NCBI RefSeq assembly: GCF_937958065.1
Contig: NZ_CALFXI010000042.1
Location: 62,001 to 126,000 of the forward strand
Source of the DNA: an uncultured Steroidobacter sp.
Lineage (GTDB): Bacteria; Pseudomonadota; Gammaproteobacteria; Steroidobacterales; Steroidobacteraceae
DNA: 64,000 nt
Direction: 5' to 3'
Position numbers and translations under genes: made by a program. Shown here piece after piece: positions 1 to 8,255 of the stretch (positions are counted from its first letter, which is position 1; each line of letters opens with the position of its first letter). The notes below the pieces were generated by a model. The model worked only from the letters and a program-made list of their open reading frames with translations, had not been told where the DNA came from and ran no database searches.

Positions 1-430
1 TGCGCTGGTCGGCTCGCCGGCACTGGTCGAGAATGTCGCGAAGGCCATGGACACGGTCGCCATCTGCGCGCCGCATGTCGGGCAAGTGGCCGCCATCCGT
101 GGCCTCGAAGCCCTGGGCGACTGGCGTCGCGGCAATACCTTGCTGATGCGCGAACGGCTCACGGCGCTGCAAACCGCGCTGAGTCGGAGCGATCTCGGTT
201 ATGAGCTGATCAGTGCCGGAGCTTATTTCGCCTATGTCCGGCATCCGTATCGGGGCCAGAGCGCCGTCGATGTAGCCCGCCGCCTGGTCGATCGCCAGAA
301 CCTGCTGGCGTTGCCGGGCTCGATGTTCGGGCCCGGCCAGGAAGACTATCTGCGCGTCGCCTTCGCCAACGTGGAGAAGGAATGGATGTCGCAGATCGCC
401 GCGCGCCTGGCGGCCGACGCCGCTTCGTAA
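1..430 (+). CDS. PLP-dependent aminotransferase, C-terminal part (5' truncated by window)
   Basis: The frame is already open at base 2 and runs to a TAA at 428-430, so the gene begins outside the window and only about 142 residues are visible. The end LPGSMFGPGQEDYLRVAFAN matches the small domain of fold-type I (class I/II) aminotransferases. In that family the Arg of the L-R-V-A-F-A-N stretch binds the substrate alpha-carboxylate. The Schiff-base lysine lies upstream and is not visible. Family assignment is good. Substrate cannot be told from this fragment. It converges with the YceI-like gene, leaving 58 bp between the stops. Confidence 0.8.
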   Translation, partial: ALVGSPALVENVAKAMDTVAICAPHVGQVAAIRGLEALGDWRRGNTLLMRERLTALQTALSRSDLGYELISAGAYFAYVRHPYRGQSAVDVARRLVDRQNLLALPGSMFGPGQEDYLRVAFANVEKEWMSQIAARLAADAAS

Positions 431-488
431 TCGACTGCACACGCGGCGCGACTGTGATGGCTGCGAAGGCGGCGACCTTCGACGGTGT

Positions 489-1103
489 TCACTGCTTGCG
501 CCGGGCTTCGAATTCGATGATCAGATCGACATCGTCACCGACCCAGCCGTTCGCGACGCCGTAGTTCATTCCCCATTCGCTGCGTTTCACTTTGCCACGC
601 AGCGACACGCCCATGACATACGGTTTCGGATCGTTGCCGATCGGATAGACGCCGCTCTTGTTGACCGTGCCCGTGAGCTGCAGCGGCCGGCGCTTGCCGA
701 GCAGTTCGAGCTCTCCGTCCACGCGGAACGTCCTGTCGTCGGTCCAGGTTGCGGAACTCGCGGTGAAGGTCATGCGCGGAGTGCGCGAGGCATCGAGGAA
801 ATCCGGGCCGCGCAGGTGGCCGTCGCGTTTGTCGTGTCCGGTGAACACGCTGCTGGTCTCGACGACCACTTGGACATTGCCGAGCTTGCGGGTTGCCTCG
901 TCGAAGGTATAGGAGCCCGAGGCTTTCCTGAAAGAGCCCAGCGTGTCCGCATACCCAAGATGCCGGACGAGAAAGGCGATCGTGAGATGGTCGGGATCGA
1001 TCTCGTAACGAGCATCGGCGGCGTGTGCTGGCGCCGCGGCGATGAGTGCGATTGCGAGGACGGCCTGTAAGAAGCGCGGACGGATGCGGGCGCGAGTGTT
1101 CAT
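489..1103 (-). CDS. YceI-family periplasmic lipid-binding-like protein
   Basis: 204-residue exported protein. I chose the ATG at 1103 because it begins a clean Sec signal (Arg-rich n-region, hydrophobic core, cleavage near A-H-A). A longer frame only adds non-signal residues. The mature part has the YceI pattern: YEIDPDHLTIAF at the N-terminus, a central G-D-xx-D-G-H-L-R-G-PDF-D segment and the late S-E-W-G-M-N-Y-G motif. YceI proteins form a lipocalin-like barrel that holds polyprenoid chains in the periplasm, and many are induced by base or osmotic stress. The ligand here is unknown. It lies downstream of the xylanase on the same strand but is separated from it by a terminator-like hairpin, so it is probably transcribed on its own. 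Confidence 0.88.
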   Translation of the reverse strand: MNTRARIRPRFLQAVLAIALIAAAPAHAADARYEIDPDHLTIAFLVRHLGYADTLGSFRKASGSYTFDEATRKLGNVQVVVETSSVFTGHDKRDGHLRGPDFLDASRTPRMTFTASSATWTDDRTFRVDGELELLGKRRPLQLTGTVNKSGVYPIGNDPKPYVMGVSLRGKVKRSEWGMNYGVANGWVGDDVDLIIEFEARRKQ

Positions 1104-1184
1104 GCCCAATATTGAATCGCTGCACGCTTTCCCGTCCAGCAGCGATTTCCGCTGCCGAACTGCTGCTACGTCCCAGCTCAAAGA

Positions 1185-1208
1185 GACGCCCCTCCGTGGA
1201 GGGGCGTC
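1185..1208 (-). terminator. Terminator-like hairpin after the GH10 gene
   Basis: Perfect 11-bp inverted repeat (gacgcccctcc / ggaggggcgtc) with a 2-base centre, 48 bp beyond the xylanase stop. Read on the minus strand it is followed by a short CTCTTT run. It separates the xylanase from the YceI-like gene. Confidence 0.65.
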
Positions 1209-1255
1209 ATGCTAAGGGCCCGCGCGATGCGAAGCCCACATCCGCAAGAGAAGAT

Positions 1256-2923
1256 TCACCGGCCGAGATAGTTCATCAGCCAGGTCATCGCCGGACGCGG
1301 TGTGCCATTGCTCTGAATCAAGCCGCTGCCATTCACCCACGTGCTGCCAACCACGTATCCCCAGAGCGTGATGCCTGCCACGGACGGATGGTTGTAGAAC
1401 AGCGGGAACTGAGTCTGCATGATCTGCAGCTGTTCCTGGTCGTTGGTTCTGGCGACGTCGTACTCCGAAATGTAGATCGGCAGGCCGAGCGCGGCCACCT
1501 GGTTCAGCTTGTTCTGGATGCTGCTCAGTGACTGGCCCTCCAGGCCGTGACCCTGCGCGCCCAGCGCGTCGACGACGCCGGCGTTGACGGCCGGAGTGGC
1601 CATCTGGATGAACGCATCGGTATCCCAGCTCAGCACGTTGTAGTCGTTGAGGATCAGGATGGCGTTGGGGCAGTACTGACGCGCCAGTTGGAACGAGCGG
1701 ATGATCCAGTTGCTGCCGAACGCGTTCTGCGCATAGGTCGCCGGCGCGTGGCCCGGCGTAGCCTCATTGACGACGTCGATCATCGCCGTGTTGGGATAAC
1801 GTGTGCAGTAGTCGCGAATCCATTCCTCGATCTCCGCCGCCTGTTCGGCAGCGCTCAGTGAGTGGATCCAGCTCGGCGCCTGATTCCCCCAGACGAACGT
1901 GTGCTGCTTGAACGGAATGTTGTTCGCCATCGCGTAGTTGTACGCCTGGTCGAGGCCGCTCCAGTTGTACACGTCCCGCGTCGCTTCCACCGTGCCCCAT
2001 TTGCCCTCGTTCTCGGGCGTGAGCTGATCCCAGTACTGAATGAAATCGGACCGGACCGCGCCGTTGGTCGTGATGTTGCCGACGAAGAACGCGGGCAGGG
2101 GACCGCCGCCGTTGCCGCCGCTGACGTTCCCGAATCCAATCACGCCGTTACAGTGCAGCCATTCGCTGAAGCCGCCGCCACCACAACTGCCATTGGTGTA
2201 GAACCCGGTGTTGTAGCTCTGCGCTTCCGCCTGACGCGTCTGGCCGTTGACGATGATGTAGTCCACCTGCACGTCGCGGCCGTTGCCGTCGTTGGTGAAC
2301 GCGACCGTGATGGCGCCAGTCAGATTGGTCGACGCGGTGTAGTTCTGGTAGCCGGTCGTCAGTGTCCAGGTCGCCAGGTTGGTATTGTCGACGCGCAAGC
2401 TGATGGACTCACTGCCGGCAGTGCCCCGGGCGCGAACGACGATACTGTTGGCCGAGCTGGAAACCGGACCATAGGCAATGGCGCCATTGCAATGCATCCA
2501 TTCGCTGTTGGAGCCGCCGCCGCAACTGCCATTCGCGTACAGCCCGGTGTTGGAGCTCTGGTTCTCCGACTGGCGAGTCTCGCCGTTGACGGTGATGTAG
2601 TCCACTTGCACGTCGCGGCCACTGGCATCGTTAGTGAACGCCACCGTGATGTTGCCGGTGAGATTGGTCGACGCGGTGTAGTTCTGGTAGCTGGTCGTCA
2701 GCGTCCAGGTTGCCACGTTGACATTGTCGACTCGCAGCGAGATCGATTCGCTGCCGGCGGTGCCGCGGGCGCGCACCACGATCGTGGAATTGCTTTGTGC
2801 GTCGGCTTCCGTGACCAGCCCCGTTCCCAACAGGGCAGTAATCGCAACGACTCCCAGCGCCAGGATTCTCATGGGCGCCATGGCCCACTTCGAGTACCCG
2901 GCATTGTTCCTTGATTGTTCCAT
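1256..2923 (-). CDS. Secreted GH10 endo-beta-1,4-xylanase with two tandem xylan-binding modules
   Basis: 555 residues. An extended n-region plus hydrophobic stretch (to about 42, cleavage near A-D-A) is a signal peptide. The start at 2923 has an AAGGGGGA ribosome-binding site about 8 bases upstream. Residues about 46-152 and 160-266 are two near-identical copies of a Ca-dependent xylan-binding beta-sandwich module (CBM36/60 type), each with a Cys pair near its end. A Gly-rich linker (269-274) leads to the GH10 barrel (about 278-555). The acid/base glutamate is E387 in DVVNEATP and the nucleophile is E487 in YISEYD. The enzyme should cleave internal xylan bonds outside the cell or at its surface. 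A LacI-type operator candidate lies 31-42 bp upstream. The GH9 gene ends 154 bp upstream on the same strand, so the two may be co-expressed. Confidence 0.95.
   Translation of the reverse strand: MEQSRNNAGYSKWAMAPMRILALGVVAITALLGTGLVTEADAQSNSTIVVRARGTAGSESISLRVDNVNVATWTLTTSYQNYTASTNLTGNITVAFTNDASGRDVQVDYITVNGETRQSENQSSNTGLYANGSCGGGSNSEWMHCNGAIAYGPVSSSANSIVVRARGTAGSESISLRVDNTNLATWTLTTGYQNYTASTNLTGAITVAFTNDGNGRDVQVDYIIVNGQTRQAEAQSYNTGFYTNGSCGGGGFSEWLHCNGVIGFGNVSGGNGGGPLPAFFVGNITTNGAVRSDFIQYWDQLTPENEGKWGTVEATRDVYNWSGLDQAYNYAMANNIPFKQHTFVWGNQAPSWIHSLSAAEQAAEIEEWIRDYCTRYPNTAMIDVVNEATPGHAPATYAQNAFGSNWIIRSFQLARQYCPNAILILNDYNVLSWDTDAFIQMATPAVNAGVVDALGAQGHGLEGQSLSSIQNKLNQVAALGLPIYISEYDVARTNDQEQLQIMQTQFPLFYNHPSVAGITLWGYVVGSTWVNGSGLIQSNGTPRPAMTWLMNYLGR
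2126..2788 (-). repeat. Tandem duplication encoding the twin CBMs of the xylanase
   Basis: Two copies of about 320 bp (2468-2788 and 2126-2446) encode almost the same protein: R-G-T-A-G-S-E-S-I-S-L-R-V-D-N, Y-Q-N-Y-T-A-S-T-N-L-T-G, and R-D-V-Q-V-D-Y-I occur in both. The DNA differs mainly at synonymous positions. This points to an internal module duplication rather than two independent acquisitions. Confidence 0.85.
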
Positions 2924-2953
2924 TGAATATTCCCCCTTTCGTTTGCAAATGAG

Positions 2954-2965
2954 GTTACCGCTAAC
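2954..2965. promoter_or_regulatory. LacI-family-type operator candidate upstream of the xylanase
   Basis: The sequence gttaccgctaac has GTTA/TAAC half-sites around a CG-containing centre, in an AT-rich 2941-2983 stretch. It resembles the 14-bp boxes bound by LacI-family regulators of xylan and cellulose genes: 11 of 14 bases match the Xanthomonas xyl-box TGGTAGCGCTAACA as I recall it. It sits where a repressor of the xylanase promoter would bind. No LacI-family gene is in the window. Confidence 0.45.
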
Positions 2966-3077
2966 AAAATTTGTTTGTTTACACCTCCTGTGGATGGGCT
3001 TGGATGGAGTGGACGAAGAGAGCGAAAGCAGCGGGCGGCAAAACGCTCAGCGTCACCCGCCCGCTACGGAGGCCCGC

Positions 3078-5972
3078 TCAGAACGTGCCGGACACAGTGA
3101 AACTCTGGCCTCCGGTCGTGTACGTCACGGTGTAGGTGTCACCGCTGGTCGGGTGTACCGTACCGGTGCCGCTCATTTGAGCAGCAAACGTTCGGTTCGT
3201 GGATGCACCCAGCGTTTGCCCTGCTGCCAACGCGTATTGATACGTGATGGCGCCCGCTGTGCTGTTGCTGCTCTGAGTGATAGTCGAGCCCACGGTGTTG
3301 TACTGTCCAGAGAAGCTGAGGCCGGTCGTGCGCTGAACGACGATGGTGACCGACAGTGCAGTCAGGGTTCCCGTGTTTGCGATGCGCAGTTGCTGCTCGA
3401 CGAAGTACCCACTGCTGCTCGTGACGGTCGGTGTCACCGTGACAGAGCCATCGCCGCCAGGTGTCGTTACGGTGAGCGCGACCGTAGCGGTGCGTGTCGT
3501 GGTGCCCGATGTGCCAGTGATGGTGACGGTAGCTGGCCCCGATGTCGCGCTGCTCGATGCTGTGAGTGTGAGCGTCGAGCTCGTACCTGTCGCCGACGCG
3601 GGATTGAAGCTGGCCGTGACGCCGCTGGGCAATCCGCTCGCGGTCAAGGCGACTGCACCGGTGAAGCCGCCGGAGCGTGTGATGGCGATCGATACCGTCC
3701 CGCTCGCACCTCGTGCAATCGAGAGCGTGCCTGGAGACGCAGTGACGGAGAAGTCTTGGGTTACAGCAGTGGTGGTGGCGCTAACCGATGCACTTGCTGC
3801 GGACTGCTTGCCTGACGCGTCCTCAGCAACGACGGTGTACGAGTAGGTCGTGCTCGGGGTCAGTCCGGTGTCCGTAAACGTGGTTGATGTGGCGGTCCCC
3901 GCCAGAGTCGTGCCGCGGAAGATCTGATAACCGGTGACGCCGACATCGTCGGTCGATGCATTCCAGGCGAGAGCAACGGTCGAGCTCGTCGTGCCGGTGA
4001 CGCGCAGGTTCGTCGGCGTGGTGGGCGGCTGAGTATCTACGACCCCGCCGCTCGGTTCGCTTCCGAACACGCGCACGCCGTTGTCGTACACCGGGATACG
4101 CTGTACGAGGACGGGCGTCGAGCCCGGCGTGGTCGACACGCCCGAGAACGACCAATCGTTACTCGGATCCCACGCACCGGAGCTGGCGATCCGGAACTGC
4201 ACTTCTTTGCGATAGTGCTGCTGTCCGCCCGGATAGATCTTGGTTCCGTTGCAGCTCACCGTGACGTAATAGATGTTGCCCGAGTGCTGCGTCGGACCTG
4301 TCGGCGGCAGGCATTGGTTGTAGTTTGCAGTCAGCGCGATCTGGCTTGGGCTCACGCCGGGTTCGAGCGTGAAGTAATAGCGGAATGAGAGCTTGTCCGT
4401 GACGCGGGCAGGCCAGCCGGACTGATTGTTGAGCAGGAGCTTGATCTCGGTGAAGTTGGTACCCGTGGCGTTGATGGACGCCTCGGGAAAGATTTCGTTG
4501 CCGACGACCGGCTCAGGCGTTGGGAAATTCGCCAGCGGCGTGCCGCCGAACTCGCCCACGAGTCGCGCCAGGGCGCTGGTGAAACTGGCGTTGTAGTCGG
4601 TGGCCACCTCGTTCATGGTGTAGTCCGAGCGATCGTCGGTGTACTGATCGTTGGGCGACGTCGGGCCGCCGACCAGGGCGCCATACAGAATGTGACGGCT
4701 GACCGTGGGATTGTTGATCTGGTCCGTCCAGGAGCCGTGCGCGGTCCGATGATGCGGGTTACGAGGCGGATTCGTGCCGAAGCCCACGACGAAGCTGCGG
4801 TTCAGCGGATTCTGGCCGAGTGCGTAATTGATCTGGCGCACGGCGAAGTCGTGATAACGGGCTTTCAAAGTGGCATCGCTGATCGCGTCTGAATAGACGA
4901 GGGCGACGAACGCGGTGTTCGCCGCATAGCGCAGCGATCCCCACCGGTCGAGCACTGCCTGTCCGCCCGGGCTGTAGTTCACGCGCGTGCCGTCTGCTCC
5001 ATGGGCAGTGCCGCCCACCGTCCACCAGTTGAGCCAGCGCTGTGAGTCCTCGTGGTAGCGCGTCGCGCCAGTGAGCTTCGCGAGCAGCACATAGCTGCCA
5101 TAGGACTTGTCATCCCACGCATGCGTCCACTTGTACGACTTGACGCTCGTCTGCTGCTGGTTGGATAGATTTGCGTAATAGTTTTCCGCTTTGGTGAGGA
5201 ACGCTGCCTCGTTCGTTGCGCGGTATAACCAGATGGCGCCCCACACGAGCTCATCGTTGAAGCCGCTCCAGGAGTTGTAGAACGTTGCGGCGTCAGTGAT
5301 GCAGTCGGAGTATTTGCCTCGGTAAGTATCCGCGAACGAATAGAGTTGCCGCGCGTGCGTGAGCAGCGTGTTTGCATACGTAGGATCGGTCGGCCGGAAT
5401 GCGATGGACGCTGCGGCGAGCGCCGCGGCCGTCTCACCGGCCAGGTCCGAGCCGGGGCACGACGCGGTGATACGGAAGGAGGGTCGTGCCATCTGCATGA
5501 CTTCGGCCGGGCCCCACCACGCGTGATCTGGTCCACCCGCGCCTACCTGGCCATAGAGCTCGTTCGGCGCGGTATGCGCTTTGATGAAATAGTCCGTCGC
5601 CCAACGCAGTTGGTCGAGCGCCTCGTCGAGCTGACCGATCTGCACGTAGTTGGCGCGATACTCGACAATTCCCCAGGCCAGCATTGTGGCACTCGCGGCC
5701 ATGGGCAAACCGAATTTCACATGGTCGCCCGCGTCGTACCAGCCACCTGTGAGATCCCGTCCAACGTCGGAGCCATCCTGCAGCCCCGAGTCGCCGCGCC
5801 AGTTCAGACGGTTGGACGGCGGCAACTCGCCGGAGCGCTGGGCTTCATAGAAGAGCAGGGATTTTTGCAACGCCTCGGCGTAGTTGAACGTTTGCGCCAG
5901 CAGTGGCGGTGCGAACAGAACGAAACACGCGACGATGAAGCTCGCAGCGCGCTTTAATGTTCGATGCATCAT
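3078..5972 (-). CDS. Secreted modular GH9 cellulase (GH9-CBM3-FN3-Ig-like-unknown C-terminal domain)
   Basis: 964 residues with a signal peptide (about 1-26, cleavage near L-L-A). The GH9 (alpha/alpha)6 catalytic domain spans about 27-480. The D80-A-G-D83 motif supplies the base aspartates, N-P-H-H-R at 405-409 is the conserved His motif, and E455 in DYTMNEVATDY is the general acid. Next comes a CBM3-type cellulose-binding module (about 492-635), the usual partner that makes GH9 enzymes processive endoglucanases. A fibronectin type III domain (about 645-735), a bacterial Ig-like domain (about 740-842) and a Ser/Thr-rich C-terminal beta domain that I cannot name (about 845-964) follow. The start is one of two adjacent ATGs. 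No strong ribosome-binding site is visible. It lies 154 bp upstream of the xylanase on the same strand, suggesting joint control of plant cell-wall breakdown. Confidence 0.94.
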   Translation of the reverse strand: MMHRTLKRAASFIVACFVLFAPPLLAQTFNYAEALQKSLLFYEAQRSGELPPSNRLNWRGDSGLQDGSDVGRDLTGGWYDAGDHVKFGLPMAASATMLAWGIVEYRANYVQIGQLDEALDQLRWATDYFIKAHTAPNELYGQVGAGGPDHAWWGPAEVMQMARPSFRITASCPGSDLAGETAAALAAASIAFRPTDPTYANTLLTHARQLYSFADTYRGKYSDCITDAATFYNSWSGFNDELVWGAIWLYRATNEAAFLTKAENYYANLSNQQQTSVKSYKWTHAWDDKSYGSYVLLAKLTGATRYHEDSQRWLNWWTVGGTAHGADGTRVNYSPGGQAVLDRWGSLRYAANTAFVALVYSDAISDATLKARYHDFAVRQINYALGQNPLNRSFVVGFGTNPPRNPHHRTAHGSWTDQINNPTVSRHILYGALVGGPTSPNDQYTDDRSDYTMNEVATDYNASFTSALARLVGEFGGTPLANFPTPEPVVGNEIFPEASINATGTNFTEIKLLLNNQSGWPARVTDKLSFRYYFTLEPGVSPSQIALTANYNQCLPPTGPTQHSGNIYYVTVSCNGTKIYPGGQQHYRKEVQFRIASSGAWDPSNDWSFSGVSTTPGSTPVLVQRIPVYDNGVRVFGSEPSGGVVDTQPPTTPTNLRVTGTTSSTVALAWNASTDDVGVTGYQIFRGTTLAGTATSTTFTDTGLTPSTTYSYTVVAEDASGKQSAASASVSATTTAVTQDFSVTASPGTLSIARGASGTVSIAITRSGGFTGAVALTASGLPSGVTASFNPASATGTSSTLTLTASSSATSGPATVTITGTSGTTTRTATVALTVTTPGGDGSVTVTPTVTSSSGYFVEQQLRIANTGTLTALSVTIVVQRTTGLSFSGQYNTVGSTITQSSNSTAGAITYQYALAAGQTLGASTNRTFAAQMSGTGTVHPTSGDTYTVTYTTGGQSFTVSGTF

Positions 5973-6550
5973 GGGTCAGAACGTGCGGCTTCATTGCCGT
6001 ACGCCTCCGGTGGTGAAGAATTCTTCGAGCGGACGAGGGAGCGTGGGACGTGGCTGCGCGGGCCGGGCAGAGTTGTTATCCGCGGCGTGAGATTTCGATT
6101 TCAGAAAAGGAACAGGTGTGGCTACCTGTCCGGAAGGCAGTGATACATCCATGTCTGCTCGCATCCGTGAGTAAGCGGACCGCCCCGCGCGACCGCGGCG
6201 CCTCCGCCGTGACGAGACCGTTCCTGTCTACACGTCGGCTCCAAAGTTACGCCAAACGACATCGCTGTCAATGCCGAAGTGGCAACAACCTCGACGACCG
6301 CGAGGCAAGGTTCATATTTTATTTAACAAAACGATTTCTTCAATAAAAGCTTCCAGTTCGGCAAGCGTGGAAACTGAGTGTGCTCAGAATCGATGGCCTG
6401 GGCCACTTCAGCACGAAATGCCGATTGCATATTCCAGATGGCGCTTGCGGGGGGGCTGGCGTTGCAAAGTGCGGCCGTCGTCGATTTCATCACCTCCCTC
6501 CTGGAGTGCCAGTATCATTCCGCCCCTCGCATTCGAGGATACCGGTATAC
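5973..6550. other. 578-bp divergent intergenic region (GH9 / M28 peptidase promoters)
   Basis: No gene is supported here: frames crossing it lack coding character and ribosome-binding sites. It holds an unusually AT-rich patch at 6311-6348 (TTTATTTAAC and CAATAAAAG) that could house promoter elements for either gene. I saw no convincing palindromic operator. Confidence 0.5.
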
Positions 6551-8194
6551 ATGATCATTTCGAACTGGAAGGCGAAGCTCGGCCTGCTGACGGCAGCGAG
6601 TCTGGCCGCAGCTCTCCCCAGCGTGGCGAGCTCGCCGGCGCAGGCGGACGCGGATCGCGCGGCTGCGCAAATCAGGGCTCATATGAGCTTCCTCGCGAAC
6701 GATCTCTTGCAGGGACGCGAGGCAGGCTCTGATGGATATCAGATTGCCGCCGAATACGTTGCCTCACATCTCGCGCAGTTTGGCGCCAGGCCCGCCGGCG
6801 ATAATGGCACGTACTTTCAGACTGTCCCATTGCTCGCGTATCGCCCGGCGGAGCACGGTTCGGTCGTGCTGCGAAAGAAGAGCGGCGGGACCGAGGCGAT
6901 CGAGTTCGGCAAGGACTTTCTCCCTGGACGCCACCCGGGACTGCCCGAGGTGTCGCTCGATGTGCCCGCCGTGTTCGTTGGATTTGGCGTCGTCGCCCCC
7001 GAACGTGGCCGCGACGACTACAAAGGACTCGATGTCCGCGACAAGATCGTTGTGGTCCTGAGCGGCGCGCCCAGCGGCATTCCACCCGAGGAGCGGGCCT
7101 ACTACGGTTCGGGTGGCACCAAGCGCATCGAAGCCGCGCGTCGCGGGGCCAAGGGCATGGTGATTGTGTATACGCCGTCCGATGAGAAGCGACGGCCGTT
7201 CGAGAGCAGCGTCAAGCAGTGGCAAGCCTGGGGAATGTCCTGGCAACAGAAAGATGGCACGGCCCATGACGTAGCTCCGCAAACGCCGTTGCTGGCCACG
7301 ATCAGCGCCGCGGGCGCGCCGAAGTTGTTTGCTGGAGCACGAGCAAGCTGGGATCGCATCGTGGCCGACGCCGGCAAGCCGCAAGGGACACCGCCGAGAT
7401 TTGCGCTCCCGTTATCGATCAACGTGAGCCTGCGTACCGAAGAGCAGCGCATGACCAGCGTGAATGTCGCCGGCCTGATCGAAGGCGCCGATCCCGTGCT
7501 CAAGAATGAAGTCGTGGTGCTCACCGCGCATCTGGATCACATCGGCCTCACGCCGGGCGAGGACGACCCGATCAACAATGGCGCCCTCGACAACGCTTCA
7601 GGCATAGCCACGCTCATCGAGGTGGCGAGAGCGTTCCAGACCTCCGGCCAGCCACCGCGTCGCTCCGTGCTGATCCTGGCTGTGACTGCCGAGGAGAAGG
7701 GCTTGGTTGGCTCCGACTACTTCGCTCGGCATCCAACCGTTCCGGCCGGCTCTCTCGCGGCCGTGGTGAATCTGGATATGCCAGTGCTCACTTACGATTT
7801 CACGGATGTGATCGCCTTCGGTGCGGGACGTTCATCGATCGAGGCAGCGGTCCAGGCGGCCAGCCAGCGTATCGGGGTGGCTCTATCGCCGGATCCATTG
7901 CCGGACGAGGGCCTGTTCACGCGCTCCGACCACTATCGGTTCGTGCAGCAGGGCGTGCCTTCGATATTTCTGATGACAGGCTTCCAGAACGGCGGCGCGG
8001 AGCAGTTCACCAAGTTCCTGAAAAGCTGCTATCACAAGCCGTGTGACGATCTGTCGCAAGCCATCGATTACTCGGCGGGCGCGAAGTTCGCTCGCCTGAA
8101 CTACGAGATTGCCAGAGAGCTTGCGAATGCGGATCAGCGCGCGCAGTGGAAGGCCGGAGATTTCTTCGCCAGTAAGTACTCTAGGCCGCAGTAA
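6551..8194 (+). CDS. Secreted M28-family zinc aminopeptidase with PA domain
   Basis: 547 residues from the ATG at 6551. The longer upstream frame is rejected because this ATG starts a Sec signal (M-I-I-S-N-W-K then a hydrophobic Ala/Leu stretch) and has GAGGA at 6535-6539. The M28 di-zinc site is complete: H327 in AHLDHIG, D347 in LDNASG, E381/E382 in the AEEKG motif, D409 in NLDMP and H461 in SDHYRF. The segment before the catalytic part (roughly 120-300) looks like the inserted PA domain that lids the active site in secreted aminopeptidases. It should trim N-terminal residues from peptides in the periplasm or outside the cell. It converges with an S9 peptidase gene. Confidence 0.93.
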   Translation: MIISNWKAKLGLLTAASLAAALPSVASSPAQADADRAAAQIRAHMSFLANDLLQGREAGSDGYQIAAEYVASHLAQFGARPAGDNGTYFQTVPLLAYRPAEHGSVVLRKKSGGTEAIEFGKDFLPGRHPGLPEVSLDVPAVFVGFGVVAPERGRDDYKGLDVRDKIVVVLSGAPSGIPPEERAYYGSGGTKRIEAARRGAKGMVIVYTPSDEKRRPFESSVKQWQAWGMSWQQKDGTAHDVAPQTPLLATISAAGAPKLFAGARASWDRIVADAGKPQGTPPRFALPLSINVSLRTEEQRMTSVNVAGLIEGADPVLKNEVVVLTAHLDHIGLTPGEDDPINNGALDNASGIATLIEVARAFQTSGQPPRRSVLILAVTAEEKGLVGSDYFARHPTVPAGSLAAVVNLDMPVLTYDFTDVIAFGAGRSSIEAAVQAASQRIGVALSPDPLPDEGLFTRSDHYRFVQQGVPSIFLMTGFQNGGAEQFTKFLKSCYHKPCDDLSQAIDYSAGAKFARLNYEIARELANADQRAQWKAGDFFASKYSRPQ

Positions 8195-8200
8195 GCAGAT

Positions 8201-8254
8201 GCAGACAGTCGAGGGCCTCGTGCAAACATTGCCCGGGCCCTCGACCGAGTCTGC
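8201..8254. terminator. Bidirectional terminator-like stem-loop between convergent peptidase genes
   Basis: Outer stem gcagac/gtctgc and inner 10-bp stem gtcgagggcc/ggccctcgac enclose an 18-base loop. The structure fills the 61-bp gap between the M28 stop (8194) and the S9 stop (8256). There is no U-tract on either strand. Confidence 0.55.
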
Positions 8255-8255
8255 G

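Noticed and set aside
6545..6550. GTATAC just before the M28 peptidase start, like the island operators
   Set aside because: Only a single palindromic hexamer without the adjoining heptamer units; such hexamers are expected by chance a few times in a window of this size, and others occur inside coding sequence (near 7167).
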